Assembly (NCBI GenBank): GCA_964482225.1
Contig: CAYZWT010000017.1
Location: 1-64,000, forward strand
Length of the DNA: 64,000 bases
Direction of reading: 5' to 3'
Source of the DNA: UBA1429 sp964482225
Lineage (GTDB): Bacteria; Chloroflexota; Anaerolineae; UBA1429
Part shown: in pieces, positions 1-5,806 of the stretch
Position numbering within the stretch: the first letter of the stretch is position 1
Layout of the letters: every line of letters begins with the position of its first letter
Position numbers and translations under genes: made by a program
The notes under the pieces: generated by a model
Told to the model about the DNA's origin: nothing
Databases searched by the model: none
What the model saw: the letters and a program-made list of their open reading frames with translations, nothing else

Positions 1-1
1 G

Positions 2-55
2 GTGCTGGCGCACATGGAGCTGGATCGTAACGTCTACCTGCCCCTGATGTGGTAG
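2..55 (+). CDS. 3' end of an unidentified gene
   Basis: The first 55 bases hold an open frame of 17 codons ending in TAG (residues VLAHMELDRNVYLPLMW). The frame is open to the window edge, so this is probably the C-terminus of a gene that starts outside. The fragment is too short to assign a family. It lies just outside the tRNA-flanked element described at 181-1841. Confidence 0.4.
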   Translation: MLAHMELDRNVYLPLMW

Positions 56-74
56 AGATATTGGATCGTTCGCC

Positions 75-106
75 GGTCGCTCGCAGGCTACGGCCTACGA
101 GCGACC
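75..106. repeat. Hairpin, 13-bp stem
   Basis: GGTCGCTCGCAGG and CCTACGAGCGACC pair with one mismatch around a 6-nt loop. It follows the stop codon of the partial gene by 20 bases and may end its transcript, but no T-run follows. The rest of 107-259 shows no convincing gene apart from the tRNA-like copy at 181-223. Confidence 0.45.
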
Positions 107-180
107 GACCGTAGGCCATCGTTCGGAGACAGAGAAACGACCAAGAGAGTTGGTTTCTCCTGGTCGCAATCGGGGGTATT

Positions 181-223
181 GTGGCGATGGGTGGATTCGG
201 ACTGGTGGGCAAGGGCTTATGAG
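181..223 (-). repeat. Displaced tRNA-Met 3'-half copy (att-like)
   Basis: Read against 1799-1841 the two stretches match at 34 of 43 positions without gaps. The CAAGGGCTTATGAG block at the anticodon-loop end is identical. Mismatches break the T-stem pairing, so this copy could not form a tRNA and is best read as an attachment-site remnant. Confidence 0.65.
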
Positions 224-259
224 GCCTTGGGAAATGCACTGACACAGCCTATCTGGTCA

Positions 260-385
260 CCTCTCCTGGATATGATCAACTAGCAGAAGTATAGACAAGA
301 TAGTGCTTGGGGGAAACGTGGGCATCAGCGCCTGAAGGTAAAAGAACTTTTCCCAGGTGCCTTCGTCCAGGTCTTTCCAATCCAT
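260..385 (-). CDS. Small hypothetical protein, 41 aa
   Basis: This short frame starts at ATG 385 and ends at TGA. A strong ribosome-binding site, GGAGG, lies 7 nt upstream of the ATG, and that is the main evidence that it is translated. The product begins MDWKDLDEGTWEKFF, acidic and aromatic, and ends with a hydrophobic stretch (residues about 27-36: STILSILLVD). No family is recognised. It lies downstream of the ribbon-helix-helix-like gene inside the putative mini-element and may be co-transcribed with it. Confidence 0.45.
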
Positions 386-472
386 GTAGAAGCCTCCGAG
401 TGATAGTGTTTAGGACAGAACAGAGCGGTCTGCCACGCAGACCGCTCACGTAACCCCGACCGGCAGTTGTTG

Positions 473-682
473 CTAACTATTCCAGGTGCGCTCCCCTCCG
501 TTCTTGCTCCTCGGGTCAGGCTCAATCTCAACAATATCATCCAGCTTTCCGGTAAGCCAGGCCCGGAAAAGAGAACGACCGACTGCGGATGCGGTTGTGC
601 CCCTGCTCATGCAACGCACCATCACCTCCAGGTGCATGTCTTTCGGCACATCGTTCACGTAGATTGCTTTCGTCTCGGCCAT
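473..682 (-). CDS. Ribbon-helix-helix-like small protein, 69 aa
   Basis: The start at ATG 682 is chosen because GGAAGGAG lies 7 nt upstream; an ATG at 709 would lack this spacing. The product opens with a short beta-strand-like segment (residues 5-11, AIYVNDV), then two predicted helices, the second starting RGTTASAVGRSLFRAWL. This is the pattern of ribbon-helix-helix DNA-binding proteins such as Arc/CopG or antitoxins. The tail is acidic and polar. Family assignment is by pattern only. It lies inside the integrase-bearing element behind a good sigma-70 promoter, so a role in element control is plausible. No toxin partner is evident. Confidence 0.6.
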   Translation of the reverse strand: MAETKAIYVNDVPKDMHLEVMVRCMSRGTTASAVGRSLFRAWLTGKLDDIVEIEPDPRSKNGGERTWNS

Positions 683-720
683 GTCAGGCTCCTTCCTTGC
701 TCCTACCACTCTGCAAGAGC

Positions 721-748
721 ACTATACCATAGGCACTCTAGGTGTCAA
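721..748 (-). promoter_or_regulatory. Sigma-70 promoter for the RHH-like gene
   Basis: On the minus strand TTGACA (743-748) and TATAGT (721-726) are separated by 16 bp and point into the 473-682 gene. A small inverted repeat AGTTG-CA-CAACT (748-759) overlaps the upstream edge of the -35 box and could be an operator. Confidence 0.65.
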
Positions 749-766
749 GTTGCACAACTCCTATGC

Positions 767-1726
767 TTACAATAGTCTGTCACCAGGTGAGTGCGCCTCG
801 TGTACCCGATGCAGGTCATCGTCTGTGAGGCGCAGGTAGGTCTGGGTCACGATGATACTGCTGTGACCCAGTAGTCTGCGGATAGTCTCAAGGTCTGCTC
901 CCGACCTGTGCATGGCGGTAGCGAACGCCTTGCGAATCTCGTGTGGCGTTACCCGCCCCTCTACCCCAGCCCGCTCGCTCAGTCGGCGGAGCATGGTGTG
1001 CAGGCCCGCATACGTCATGCGGGTACCCTCTTGTGTCAGCCACAAGGCAGGCGACTCCGCTCTAGTAGAGCGCATGGCTGCGTACCGGCGCAGGGCACGG
1101 GCTGCGTGCGAACCAAGAAACGCAGACCGTGCCACTTTGCCTTCGGTCTTTGCAGCGGGTACTGTGATACGTCCCTCGGTTACATCGGTGTCCTCCAAGT
1201 CTAGGCGTAGAAGCTCCGAGGCCCGGAGCCCTGTGTCCAATAGCGTGCGGATGATGGCGTCATCCCTGCTGCCTACAAAGGTGCGATGGTCGCACGCCCG
1301 AAGCAGCTTCTTGATGTCCTCTATGTCGGCAGCACCCATCGCCTCGTGCATGGCACGGGGGGCCTGCACGTTGCGCAGGGGGTTCCACTCGGTGTCGTAC
1401 TCTTTACGGCACCAGTTGACCCAGGTGCGCAGGGACCGATAGTAGGCGTGTACCCCACCAGGGGCGTGGCCCTGGGCCAGCTCGGTCAGGAACTCTCGGA
1501 TGTGCTGGGGCCTAATGTCCTCCACCCTACCCGCCTGGGGTCCGAGCCAGAGCAGGAACTCCGCCAGCTTGCGGGTATAAAAGTCCAAGGTACCAGCAGA
1601 GCATGAGCTTTTCTTGCTGCGCAAGAACGCCTGCATCTCTAGTGCCACCTCGGTCTGGAGTATCTGTTGTCCGAGTCCCGATACTCCATCTCCCAGAGTC
1701 CCGTTGTTTTCTGGTGATGCCGACAT
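767..1726 (-). CDS. Tyrosine recombinase / phage-type integrase
   Basis: This 319-aa protein is a site-specific DNA recombinase. The N-terminal half (about 25-115) matches a SAM-like core-binding domain. The C-terminal half carries the catalytic set: Arg168 in DTGLRASEL, Lys193 in the beta-hairpin, His262-x-x-Arg265, His288 in LLGHSS, and the nucleophile Tyr297 in TQTYLRL. All six expected positions are intact, so it should be active. The ATG at 1726 is preceded by AAAGGGG about 8 nt upstream, and that ribosome-binding site is buried in a perfect hairpin (1730-1767). The gene lies 74 bp from the 3' end of a tRNA-Met gene, a classical integration target. It could be a XerC/D-like chromosomal enzyme, but the tRNA copy at 181-223 favours an element integrase. 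Confidence 0.9.
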   Translation of the reverse strand: MSASPENNGTLGDGVSGLGQQILQTEVALEMQAFLRSKKSSCSAGTLDFYTRKLAEFLLWLGPQAGRVEDIRPQHIREFLTELAQGHAPGGVHAYYRSLRTWVNWCRKEYDTEWNPLRNVQAPRAMHEAMGAADIEDIKKLLRACDHRTFVGSRDDAIIRTLLDTGLRASELLRLDLEDTDVTEGRITVPAAKTEGKVARSAFLGSHAARALRRYAAMRSTRAESPALWLTQEGTRMTYAGLHTMLRRLSERAGVEGRVTPHEIRKAFATAMHRSGADLETIRRLLGHSSIIVTQTYLRLTDDDLHRVHEAHSPGDRLL

Positions 1727-1729
1727 AGC

Positions 1730-1767
1730 AAAGACCCCTTTCAGTGTTGCTACTGTTAGGGGTCTTT
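1730..1767. terminator. Hairpin between tRNA-Met and integrase
   Basis: AAAGACCCCT (1730-1739) and AGGGGTCTTT (1758-1767) form a perfect 10-bp stem with a further CAGT/ACTG pairing inside the loop. It can end the tRNA transcript (minus strand, followed by TTT). Its minus-strand 3' arm also contains the integrase Shine-Dalgarno sequence, so it may restrict integrase translation from read-through transcripts. Confidence 0.6.
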
Positions 1768-1799
1768 TACATCTGATATGTAGTTGTTTGCGGTAGTTG

Positions 1800-1871
1800 T
1801 GGCGACGACTAGATTTGAACTAGTGACCAAGGGCTTATGAGTCCCCTGCTCTACCGCTGAGCTACGTCGCC
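1800..1871 (-). tRNA. tRNA-Met (CAU anticodon, probably elongator)
   Basis: The minus strand folds as a full cloverleaf. The acceptor is GGCGACG/CGTCGCC, the D-arm is GCTC/GAGC, the anticodon loop is CTCATAA, the T-arm is ACTAG-TTCAAAT-CTAGT, and the discriminator base is A. No CCA is encoded. The 5' sequence GGCGACGTAGCTCAG resembles elongator tRNA-Met, but CAU is also used by lysidine-modified tRNA-Ile2, and one A-G mismatch closes the anticodon stem. Its 3' half is duplicated at 181-223. Confidence 0.88.
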
Positions 1872-1880
1872 CAGAAAAAG

Positions 1881-1952
1881 TAGCGGGGAGAGGATTCGAA
1901 CCTCTGACCTTTGGGTTATGAGCCCAACGAGCTGCCACTGCTCCACCCCGCA
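1881..1952 (-). tRNA. Initiator tRNA-fMet (CAU)
   Basis: The minus strand folds into a cloverleaf with anticodon CAU. Initiator hallmarks are visible: an unpaired first acceptor position (T1 opposite T72) and three consecutive G-C pairs in the anticodon stem (GGGCTCATAACCC). The T-arm is AGAGG-TTCGAAT-CCTCT. No CCA is encoded. It lies 9 bp upstream of the elongator tRNA on the same transcript. Confidence 0.93.
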
Positions 1953-1964
1953 TCAACAGGGGCT

Positions 1965-1993
1965 AGTATACCGTCGCGGGGCGACCCTGTCAA
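1965..1993 (-). promoter_or_regulatory. Sigma-70 promoter for the tRNA pair
   Basis: On the minus strand TTGACA (1988-1993) and TATACT (1965-1970) are 17 bp apart, an almost perfect consensus. It points into tRNA-fMet and then tRNA-Met. Confidence 0.8.
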
Positions 1994-2017
1994 ATCGCCC
2001 GTTTTGCGGATTGCGTG

Positions 2018-2473
2018 CTAGTCGTTCTCCAACAGCTCCAGGATGCAGCCCAGGGGCCCCTCGGCGTCCACATAGGCATACCGCCCGCCGGTATAGTCGC
2101 CCTTTTGCACCAGCGGTATCTCGTGGGCCTCCAGGCGGGCCAGCGTCGCGCCCATGCCCTTGATGTTGAAGGCGATGTGGTGCAGGCCGGGGCCGTTGGC
2201 ATCCAGGAACTCGCGCCAGGTGCTGGGCTGCTCGTCGGGCTCGATCAGCTCCAGCCGCACCTGGGGGCCCAGGTCAAAGAACGCCAGCCGCGCGCGGGCC
2301 TCGGTGGGCGCGCCGCGATACTCGGTGTGCGCCAGGTCGCGGGCGTCGGTCCAGCGCGCCACAGGCGCCTCGACGCCCAGCAGCTCGGCCCAGCGCGCCG
2401 CCGCCGCCTCGATGTCGTCGGTCACGATGGCAACCTGCGTCATGATGCGGTTGCCCAGAAACCCTTCTGCCAT
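2018..2473 (-). CDS. VOC (glyoxalase/epimerase-like) protein
   Basis: This 151-aa protein belongs to the vicinal-oxygen-chelate superfamily and resembles methylmalonyl-CoA epimerase-like members. Two beta-alpha-beta-beta-beta halves are visible. The candidate metal ligands are a Gln in place of His in the first strand (TQVAIV, about residue 12), Glu in LELIEP, His in GLHHIAF and Glu in the C-terminal ILELLE. The first-ligand change means the substrate cannot be named. ATG 2473 is chosen because AAGGAGG lies 6 nt upstream. The gene stands alone, divergent from sufC. A second, different VOC gene lies at 58079-58531. Confidence 0.8.
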   Translation of the reverse strand: MAEGFLGNRIMTQVAIVTDDIEAAAARWAELLGVEAPVARWTDARDLAHTEYRGAPTEARARLAFFDLGPQVRLELIEPDEQPSTWREFLDANGPGLHHIAFNIKGMGATLARLEAHEIPLVQKGDYTGGRYAYVDAEGPLGCILELLEND

Positions 2474-2561
2474 GCTGCGCCTCCTTGCGTATGTTGTCCC
2501 CAGTGTACGCCAGGGCCGATGCCGGCGCAAGCAGCCCGGCTGTTTTCGCGTTTCGTGGTTC

Positions 2562-2590
2562 TTGACGCTGCTCCGCGCCGCCTCTATACT
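2562..2590 (+). promoter_or_regulatory. Promoter for sufCB
   Basis: TTGACG (2562-2567) and TATACT (2585-2590) are separated by 17 bp. Transcription would begin near 2597, leaving a leader of about 77 nt before sufC. Confidence 0.75.
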
Positions 2591-2673
2591 TGTGTTTGGT
2601 CGCTTGCGCCGTCAAGGCAAAGCGCCATGATCGGCGTTGCTCGCGTAGACGGGCGCACCTGAATCGAGGTTTG

Positions 2674-3432
2674 ATGACCCATACCGAGAACGAACGCATA
2701 TTGGAAATCCGCGACCTCTGGGTCTCGCGCGAGGGCCACGAGATCCTGCGTGGGGTGAGCCTGGCGGTGGCGCGAGGCAGCGTGCATGTGGTGCTGGGGC
2801 TGAACGGCTCCGGCAAGAGCACCCTGGCCCATGTCCTCATGGGCGCCGGGGGCTATGCCGCCACCGCAGGCCAGATCCTCTTTGAGGGCCGAGATATCGC
2901 CTCCTTGCCCATCAACGAGCGCGGCAAGGCTGGCATCACCCTGGCATGGCAAGAGCCGGCGCGATTCGAGGGCCTCACCGTCGAGCGCTATCTCGGCCTG
3001 GGCCAGCCAGAGCCCGACCCGGCGCGCCTGGCCGAAGCGCTGGAGGCCGTCAGCCTGGACGCCAGCTATCGCACACGCTTTGTGGATGAGGGGCTTTCGG
3101 GCGGCGAGCGCAAGCGCGTCGAGCTGGCGGCGGTCTATGCCATGCGCCCCAAGCTCGCCATCCTGGATGAGCCCGATTCGGGCATTGACCGGTTCACCGT
3201 GAGCGACATCGCCCGGCTGATCCACCGCATGGCCGAGGAGGGCACCACCGTCTTGCTGATCAGTCATAGCGACGAGGTGGTCGAGATCGCCAACCGCGCC
3301 TCGCTGATCTGCGGCGGACGCATCATCCAGACCGGCGACCCCCAGACGATTTGCAGCCGCTATATCCAGTTCTGCAATCCCTGCGAGAACCCCGATCTGG
3401 TGGAGCGCGAGGGGGCCTATGAGCGACTTTGA
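2674..3432 (+). CDS. sufC: SufC-type Fe-S assembly ATPase
   Basis: This 252-aa cytosolic ABC-type ATPase drives Fe-S cluster assembly with the SufB/D-like protein encoded next. Motifs seen are Walker A GLNGSGKST (about residues 37-45), the signature LSGGERKR, Walker B LAILDEPDSGID and the switch His in LLISHS. The EPDSGID form of the D-loop is typical of SufC. Near the C-terminus is a cysteine group (CSRYIQFCNPCENPD) that ordinary SufC proteins do not normally carry. The ATG at 2674 is preceded by a weak CGAGGT. The stop overlaps the next gene by 14 bp, indicating translational coupling. No sufS, sufU or second scaffold gene is adjacent. Confidence 0.88.
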   Translation: MTHTENERILEIRDLWVSREGHEILRGVSLAVARGSVHVVLGLNGSGKSTLAHVLMGAGGYAATAGQILFEGRDIASLPINERGKAGITLAWQEPARFEGLTVERYLGLGQPEPDPARLAEALEAVSLDASYRTRFVDEGLSGGERKRVELAAVYAMRPKLAILDEPDSGIDRFTVSDIARLIHRMAEEGTTVLLISHSDEVVEIANRASLICGGRIIQTGDPQTICSRYIQFCNPCENPDLVEREGAYERL

Positions 3433-4357
3433 TCTGCTCATGGCCGCCTACGAGGCTTCTGGCGGCGATCCAGAGCTGTTCAGCTCCTCCACCGTGGCCC
3501 GGCTGGTGGTCAGCGGCAATGAGATCATCGGCGCGAACCAGATCCCGGGCATCGAGATGTTCGCAGAGCAATTGCCCGATGGCGTGCGGGTGCGCCTGGC
3601 CGTAGCGCCCGACACCCAGGTGGCGCTGCCCGTGCACCTCTGCTTTGGCATGTTGCCCGAGCGCGGCATGCAGCGCATCGTCGCGACCTTTGAGATCGGG
3701 GCACGGGCCAGCGTCGAGTTCGTGGCCCATTGCACCTTTCCCAACGCCATCGAGGTCGAGCACCTGATGGAGGGCGAGATCCACGTGGGCGCGGGCGCCA
3801 CCATGCGCTACAGCGAGACCCACTATCACGGCGAGCACGGAGGCGTGTTCGTGCACCCCAAAGCGCGGGTCATCGTGGATGAGGGCGGGCGCTACTATTC
3901 CGGGTTCAGTCTCAGCCACGGCCGCGCCGGCAAGCTGGATTTCGATTACGAGATTGACGTGGCCCGCAACGGCCTGGCCGAGCTGGATGCCAAGGCCCTG
4001 GGTTGGGCCGATGACGAGATCATTGTGCGAGAGACGATCCGCTTGAACGGCGAGGGTGCCCGCGGGCTGGCCAAATCGCGCATCGCCGTGCGCGACCGGG
4101 CGCGCAGCCAGGTGTTTGGCACGACCGAGGGCAACGCCCCCATGGCGCGCGGGCACATTGACTGCGTCGAGATCGTGCGCGACCAGGCCATTGCCCATGC
4201 CGTGCCCGTGGTGCGGGTGAGCGATCCCCAGGCCCAGGTCACCCACGAGGCGGCCATTGGCACCGTGGACAAGAAAGAGCTGGAGACGTTGCTGGCGCGC
4301 GGCCTGGACGAGGAACGGGCCGTGGATATCATTGTGCGGGGCATGCTGGGAGATTGA
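3419..4357 (+). CDS. sufB: SufB/SufD-family scaffold protein
   Basis: This 312-aa protein has the SufBD right-handed beta-helix core as scaffold and partner for the SufC ATPase. It is clearly shorter than ordinary SufB (about 470 aa) or SufD (about 420 aa). The conserved C-terminal block is visible in HIDCVEIV, then THEAAIGTVDKKELETLLARGLDEERAVDIIVRGML. The region around residue 135 has several His/Tyr residues (SETHYHGEHGG). Only this one SufB/D-like gene accompanies sufC, as in the archaeal-type minimal SufBC (SMS-like) systems. Calling it sufB rather than sufD is a convention here. Confidence 0.83.
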   Translation: MSDFDLLMAAYEASGGDPELFSSSTVARLVVSGNEIIGANQIPGIEMFAEQLPDGVRVRLAVAPDTQVALPVHLCFGMLPERGMQRIVATFEIGARASVEFVAHCTFPNAIEVEHLMEGEIHVGAGATMRYSETHYHGEHGGVFVHPKARVIVDEGGRYYSGFSLSHGRAGKLDFDYEIDVARNGLAELDAKALGWADDEIIVRETIRLNGEGARGLAKSRIAVRDRARSQVFGTTEGNAPMARGHIDCVEIVRDQAIAHAVPVVRVSDPQAQVTHEAAIGTVDKKELETLLARGLDEERAVDIIVRGMLGD

Positions 4358-4381
4358 GCCACCGCACGAGAAAGGAACGCT

Positions 4382-4645
4382 ATGCCGATGTTGGGTATGG
4401 GCGAGCTGATCATACTGGCGCTGTTATGCCTGGGGCCTCTGGCCCTGGCCGCTATCGTCCTGGTCATCTATCTGGTGACGCGCAAGCCCGGCCGGGCCTG
4501 CCCCTATTGCGCCGAGCGCATTCAGCCGGATGCCGTGATCTGCCGCTTCTGCGGGCGCGACCTTGGCGCTGCGCCGCAGACGGAGGAGATGGACGATGAT
4601 GTCAAGTTCCCGTCTGCAACCGATCCTGGCGACGCTGACGCCTGA
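4382..4645 (+). CDS. Membrane-anchored zinc-ribbon protein, 87 aa
   Basis: Residues about 7-32 form one strongly hydrophobic segment (ELIILALLCLGPLALAAIV). It is followed by a zinc ribbon with two CxxC pairs, CPYCAERIQPDAVICRFCG (about 40-58), and an acidic tail. The short N-terminus before the membrane segment suggests the ribbon lies in the cytoplasm. AAAGGA precedes the ATG. It follows sufB by 24 bp and overlaps the next gene by 50 bp in another frame, so all may share one transcript. The function is unknown. Confidence 0.72.
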   Translation: MPMLGMGELIILALLCLGPLALAAIVLVIYLVTRKPGRACPYCAERIQPDAVICRFCGRDLGAAPQTEEMDDDVKFPSATDPGDADA

Positions 4646-4859
4646 CCGCCTCGCAGCGCTGGTGCATGAACTGGCCGCGCGGCAGCCGGCCAGGGCGCGC
4701 GACAATGTCTCCGTGCTGGATATCCAGGAGGAGCTGCTCCAGGGCAGGGATCTGGGCAGCCCGGCGGAAGCCTGGGAGGCCCAACTGGCGCTCAAGCGCG
4801 CCATCGCCGATACGATAGCCCAGATACCGGATATGGAGTACGTCGAAGGGGACTCTTGA
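4596..4859 (+). CDS. Small helical protein, paralogue A (87 aa)
   Basis: No family is recognised. The product is helical and aligns along its whole length with the protein at 4919-5173. Shared positions include LxPxxLxxLVxxLAxR, the central NVxxxxIQ, then GSxxExxxxxxxALxxAI and the ending PDMEYVEGDS against PDLRYVQGLS. The start at ATG 4596 (or 4599) is chosen because CGGAGGAG lies just upstream; it overlaps the zinc-ribbon gene. It is followed by the hairpin at 4875-4893. Confidence 0.65.
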   Translation: MMSSSRLQPILATLTPDRLAALVHELAARQPARARDNVSVLDIQEELLQGRDLGSPAEAWEAQLALKRAIADTIAQIPDMEYVEGDS

Positions 4860-4874
4860 TGAAGCCCCGACACC

Positions 4875-4893
4875 GTCTTTCTGGCAGAAAGAC
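4875..4893. repeat. Hairpin downstream of paralogue A
   Basis: GTCTTTC-TGGCA-GAAAGAC is a perfect 7-bp stem with a TGGCA loop. A near copy with the same loop follows paralogue B (5189-5208), so the duplication seems to include the 3' region. Confidence 0.55.
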
Positions 4894-4918
4894 GCAGCTA
4901 GCGCTCTGATAGAGTAGG

Positions 4919-5173
4919 ATGTGCATGCGAATACCAGAGTCCATTCAAGACAAGCTGGCGCCCGAGGCGCTGCGAGACCTGGTGCGCCGCCTGGCTACCC
5001 GGGTGGAGAGCCGGCGCGCGGGCGTCAACGTGGCCCTCATCGTGCAGACGCTGTTGGGTGGGGAGCTGGGCAGTGGCCCAGAGCGGGCGGCGCTCTACCA
5101 GGCGCTGCGCGATGCCGTGCGGCAGCAGATCGAGGCCCTGCCCGACCTGCGCTACGTGCAAGGGTTGTCTTGA
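4919..5173 (+). CDS. Small helical protein, paralogue B (84 aa)
   Basis: This is the tandem paralogue of the 87-aa protein just upstream (roughly one third identical by eye). It is rich in Arg, Leu and Ala and predicted helical, with no membrane segment. The start could be ATG 4919 or ATG 4925; GAGTAGG precedes the first. No domain is recognised. It lies between the suf cluster and the MarR regulator, and a hairpin like that after paralogue A follows its stop codon. Confidence 0.62.
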   Translation: MCMRIPESIQDKLAPEALRDLVRRLATRVESRRAGVNVALIVQTLLGGELGSGPERAALYQALRDAVRQQIEALPDLRYVQGLS

Positions 5174-5188
5174 TGAGAAGATGACTAT

Positions 5189-5208
5189 GTCCTTCTGGCA
5201 GAAGGCAC
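5189..5208. repeat. Hairpin downstream of paralogue B
   Basis: GTCCTTC-TGGCA-GAAGGCAC repeats the hairpin at 4875-4893, with the same loop and compensating stem changes, interrupted by one bulge. It may be a terminator without a clear T-tract or a conserved mRNA 3' element. Confidence 0.5.
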
Positions 5209-5273
5209 AGAGCCCCGAACCGACAGCCCACAAGCCTGAACTCACCACCTTCCCACAGGGGAGCCCGCTCCGT

Positions 5274-5319
5274 TTGACTTGCATCGGGATTACGCTATAA
5301 TCGTTAGGTATCTAATGAT
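5274..5319 (+). promoter_or_regulatory. Promoter plus MarR-type operator
   Basis: TTGACT (5274-5279) and a perfect TATAAT (5296-5301) are 16 bp apart. Overlapping the -10 and the start region is an inverted repeat, ATCGTTAG-GTAT-CTAATGAT (5300-5319, 7 of 8 arm positions). This is a suitable binding site for the MarR protein encoded just downstream, so autorepression of the regulator-exporter operon is likely. Confidence 0.72.
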
Positions 5320-5343
5320 CCGTCACCCGCAAGGCGCAAGCAG

Positions 5344-5796
5344 ATGCAGGATTCACGAGAGCTGGCCGCATCCATCGTACGTAATCTTCTCAGCCTGATG
5401 CGTTACTCGCACCGCCTGGGGCATCGCCTGCGCAGGGAGCATGGCATCTCGGGGCGTCGGCTCAGCGTGCTGCGATACCTCGGCGAGAATGGCGAACACG
5501 CGGTCAGCGAGGTCAGTCGTTACCTCAACCTGCGCGATGGCACCGTATCTCCGCTGCTGGACAACATGGCCCAAGAGGGCCTGGTCACCAAGAGACGTTG
5601 TCCCGATGACAGCCGCCGGGTGCTGATCCAGATCACGGAACATGGCCGCGAGGTGGCGGCCACCGCTCCAATGACGGCTTTTGGTCTCTTGCGACGAGAC
5701 CTCCCCACCCTTCCCCCTGTAGAGCTTTCGGCCATAGATGCCGCCGTATCGCGCATCGTCGAGTTGGCCCAGCTAGATGAATCACTGATGGAGTAA
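5344..5796 (+). CDS. MarR-family transcriptional regulator
   Basis: This 150-aa protein is a winged-helix MarR regulator that probably controls its own operon, including the two ABC exporter halves downstream. The recognition region runs through SEVSRYLNLRDGTVSPLLDNMAQEGLVTKRR, followed by the wing motif DDSRRVLIQIT with the usual D-x-R signature. N- and C-terminal helices would form the dimer interface. It starts 25 bp after the operator and ends 10 bp before the first exporter gene. MarR proteins of this layout often respond to the drug that the exporter removes; the ligand is unknown here. Confidence 0.88.
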   Translation: MQDSRELAASIVRNLLSLMRYSHRLGHRLRREHGISGRRLSVLRYLGENGEHAVSEVSRYLNLRDGTVSPLLDNMAQEGLVTKRRCPDDSRRVLIQITEHGREVAATAPMTAFGLLRRDLPTLPPVELSAIDAAVSRIVELAQLDESLME

Positions 5797-5806
5797 GACG
5801 GAGCCT

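Larger units (their letters stand above)
181..1841. mobile_element. Putative mini integrative element at tRNA-Met
   Basis: The segment is bounded on the right by a tRNA-Met(CAU) gene and on the left by an ungapped direct copy of that tRNA's 3' half (181-223 against 1799-1841, 34 of 43 bases identical). The last 14 bases of the copy, across the anticodon loop, are identical and could be the recombination core. A tyrosine recombinase gene sits directly at the tRNA 3' end, which is the usual layout of tRNA-targeted integrative elements. Cargo is only a ribbon-helix-helix-like gene and a 41-codon ORF. Base composition is visibly less GC-rich than the rest of the window. No replication, capsid or transfer gene is present, so this is a remnant, a satellite or a minimal element. 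Exact ends are inferred. Confidence 0.6.

Noticed and set aside
181..223. A complete second tRNA-Met
   Set aside because: Only the 3' half is present and mismatches destroy the T-stem, so it is treated as an att-like remnant.
325..540. A 71-codon minus-strand frame across the RHH-like gene
   Set aside because: It overlaps the RHH-like gene and the 41-aa frame, both of which have strong ribosome-binding sites; it has none.
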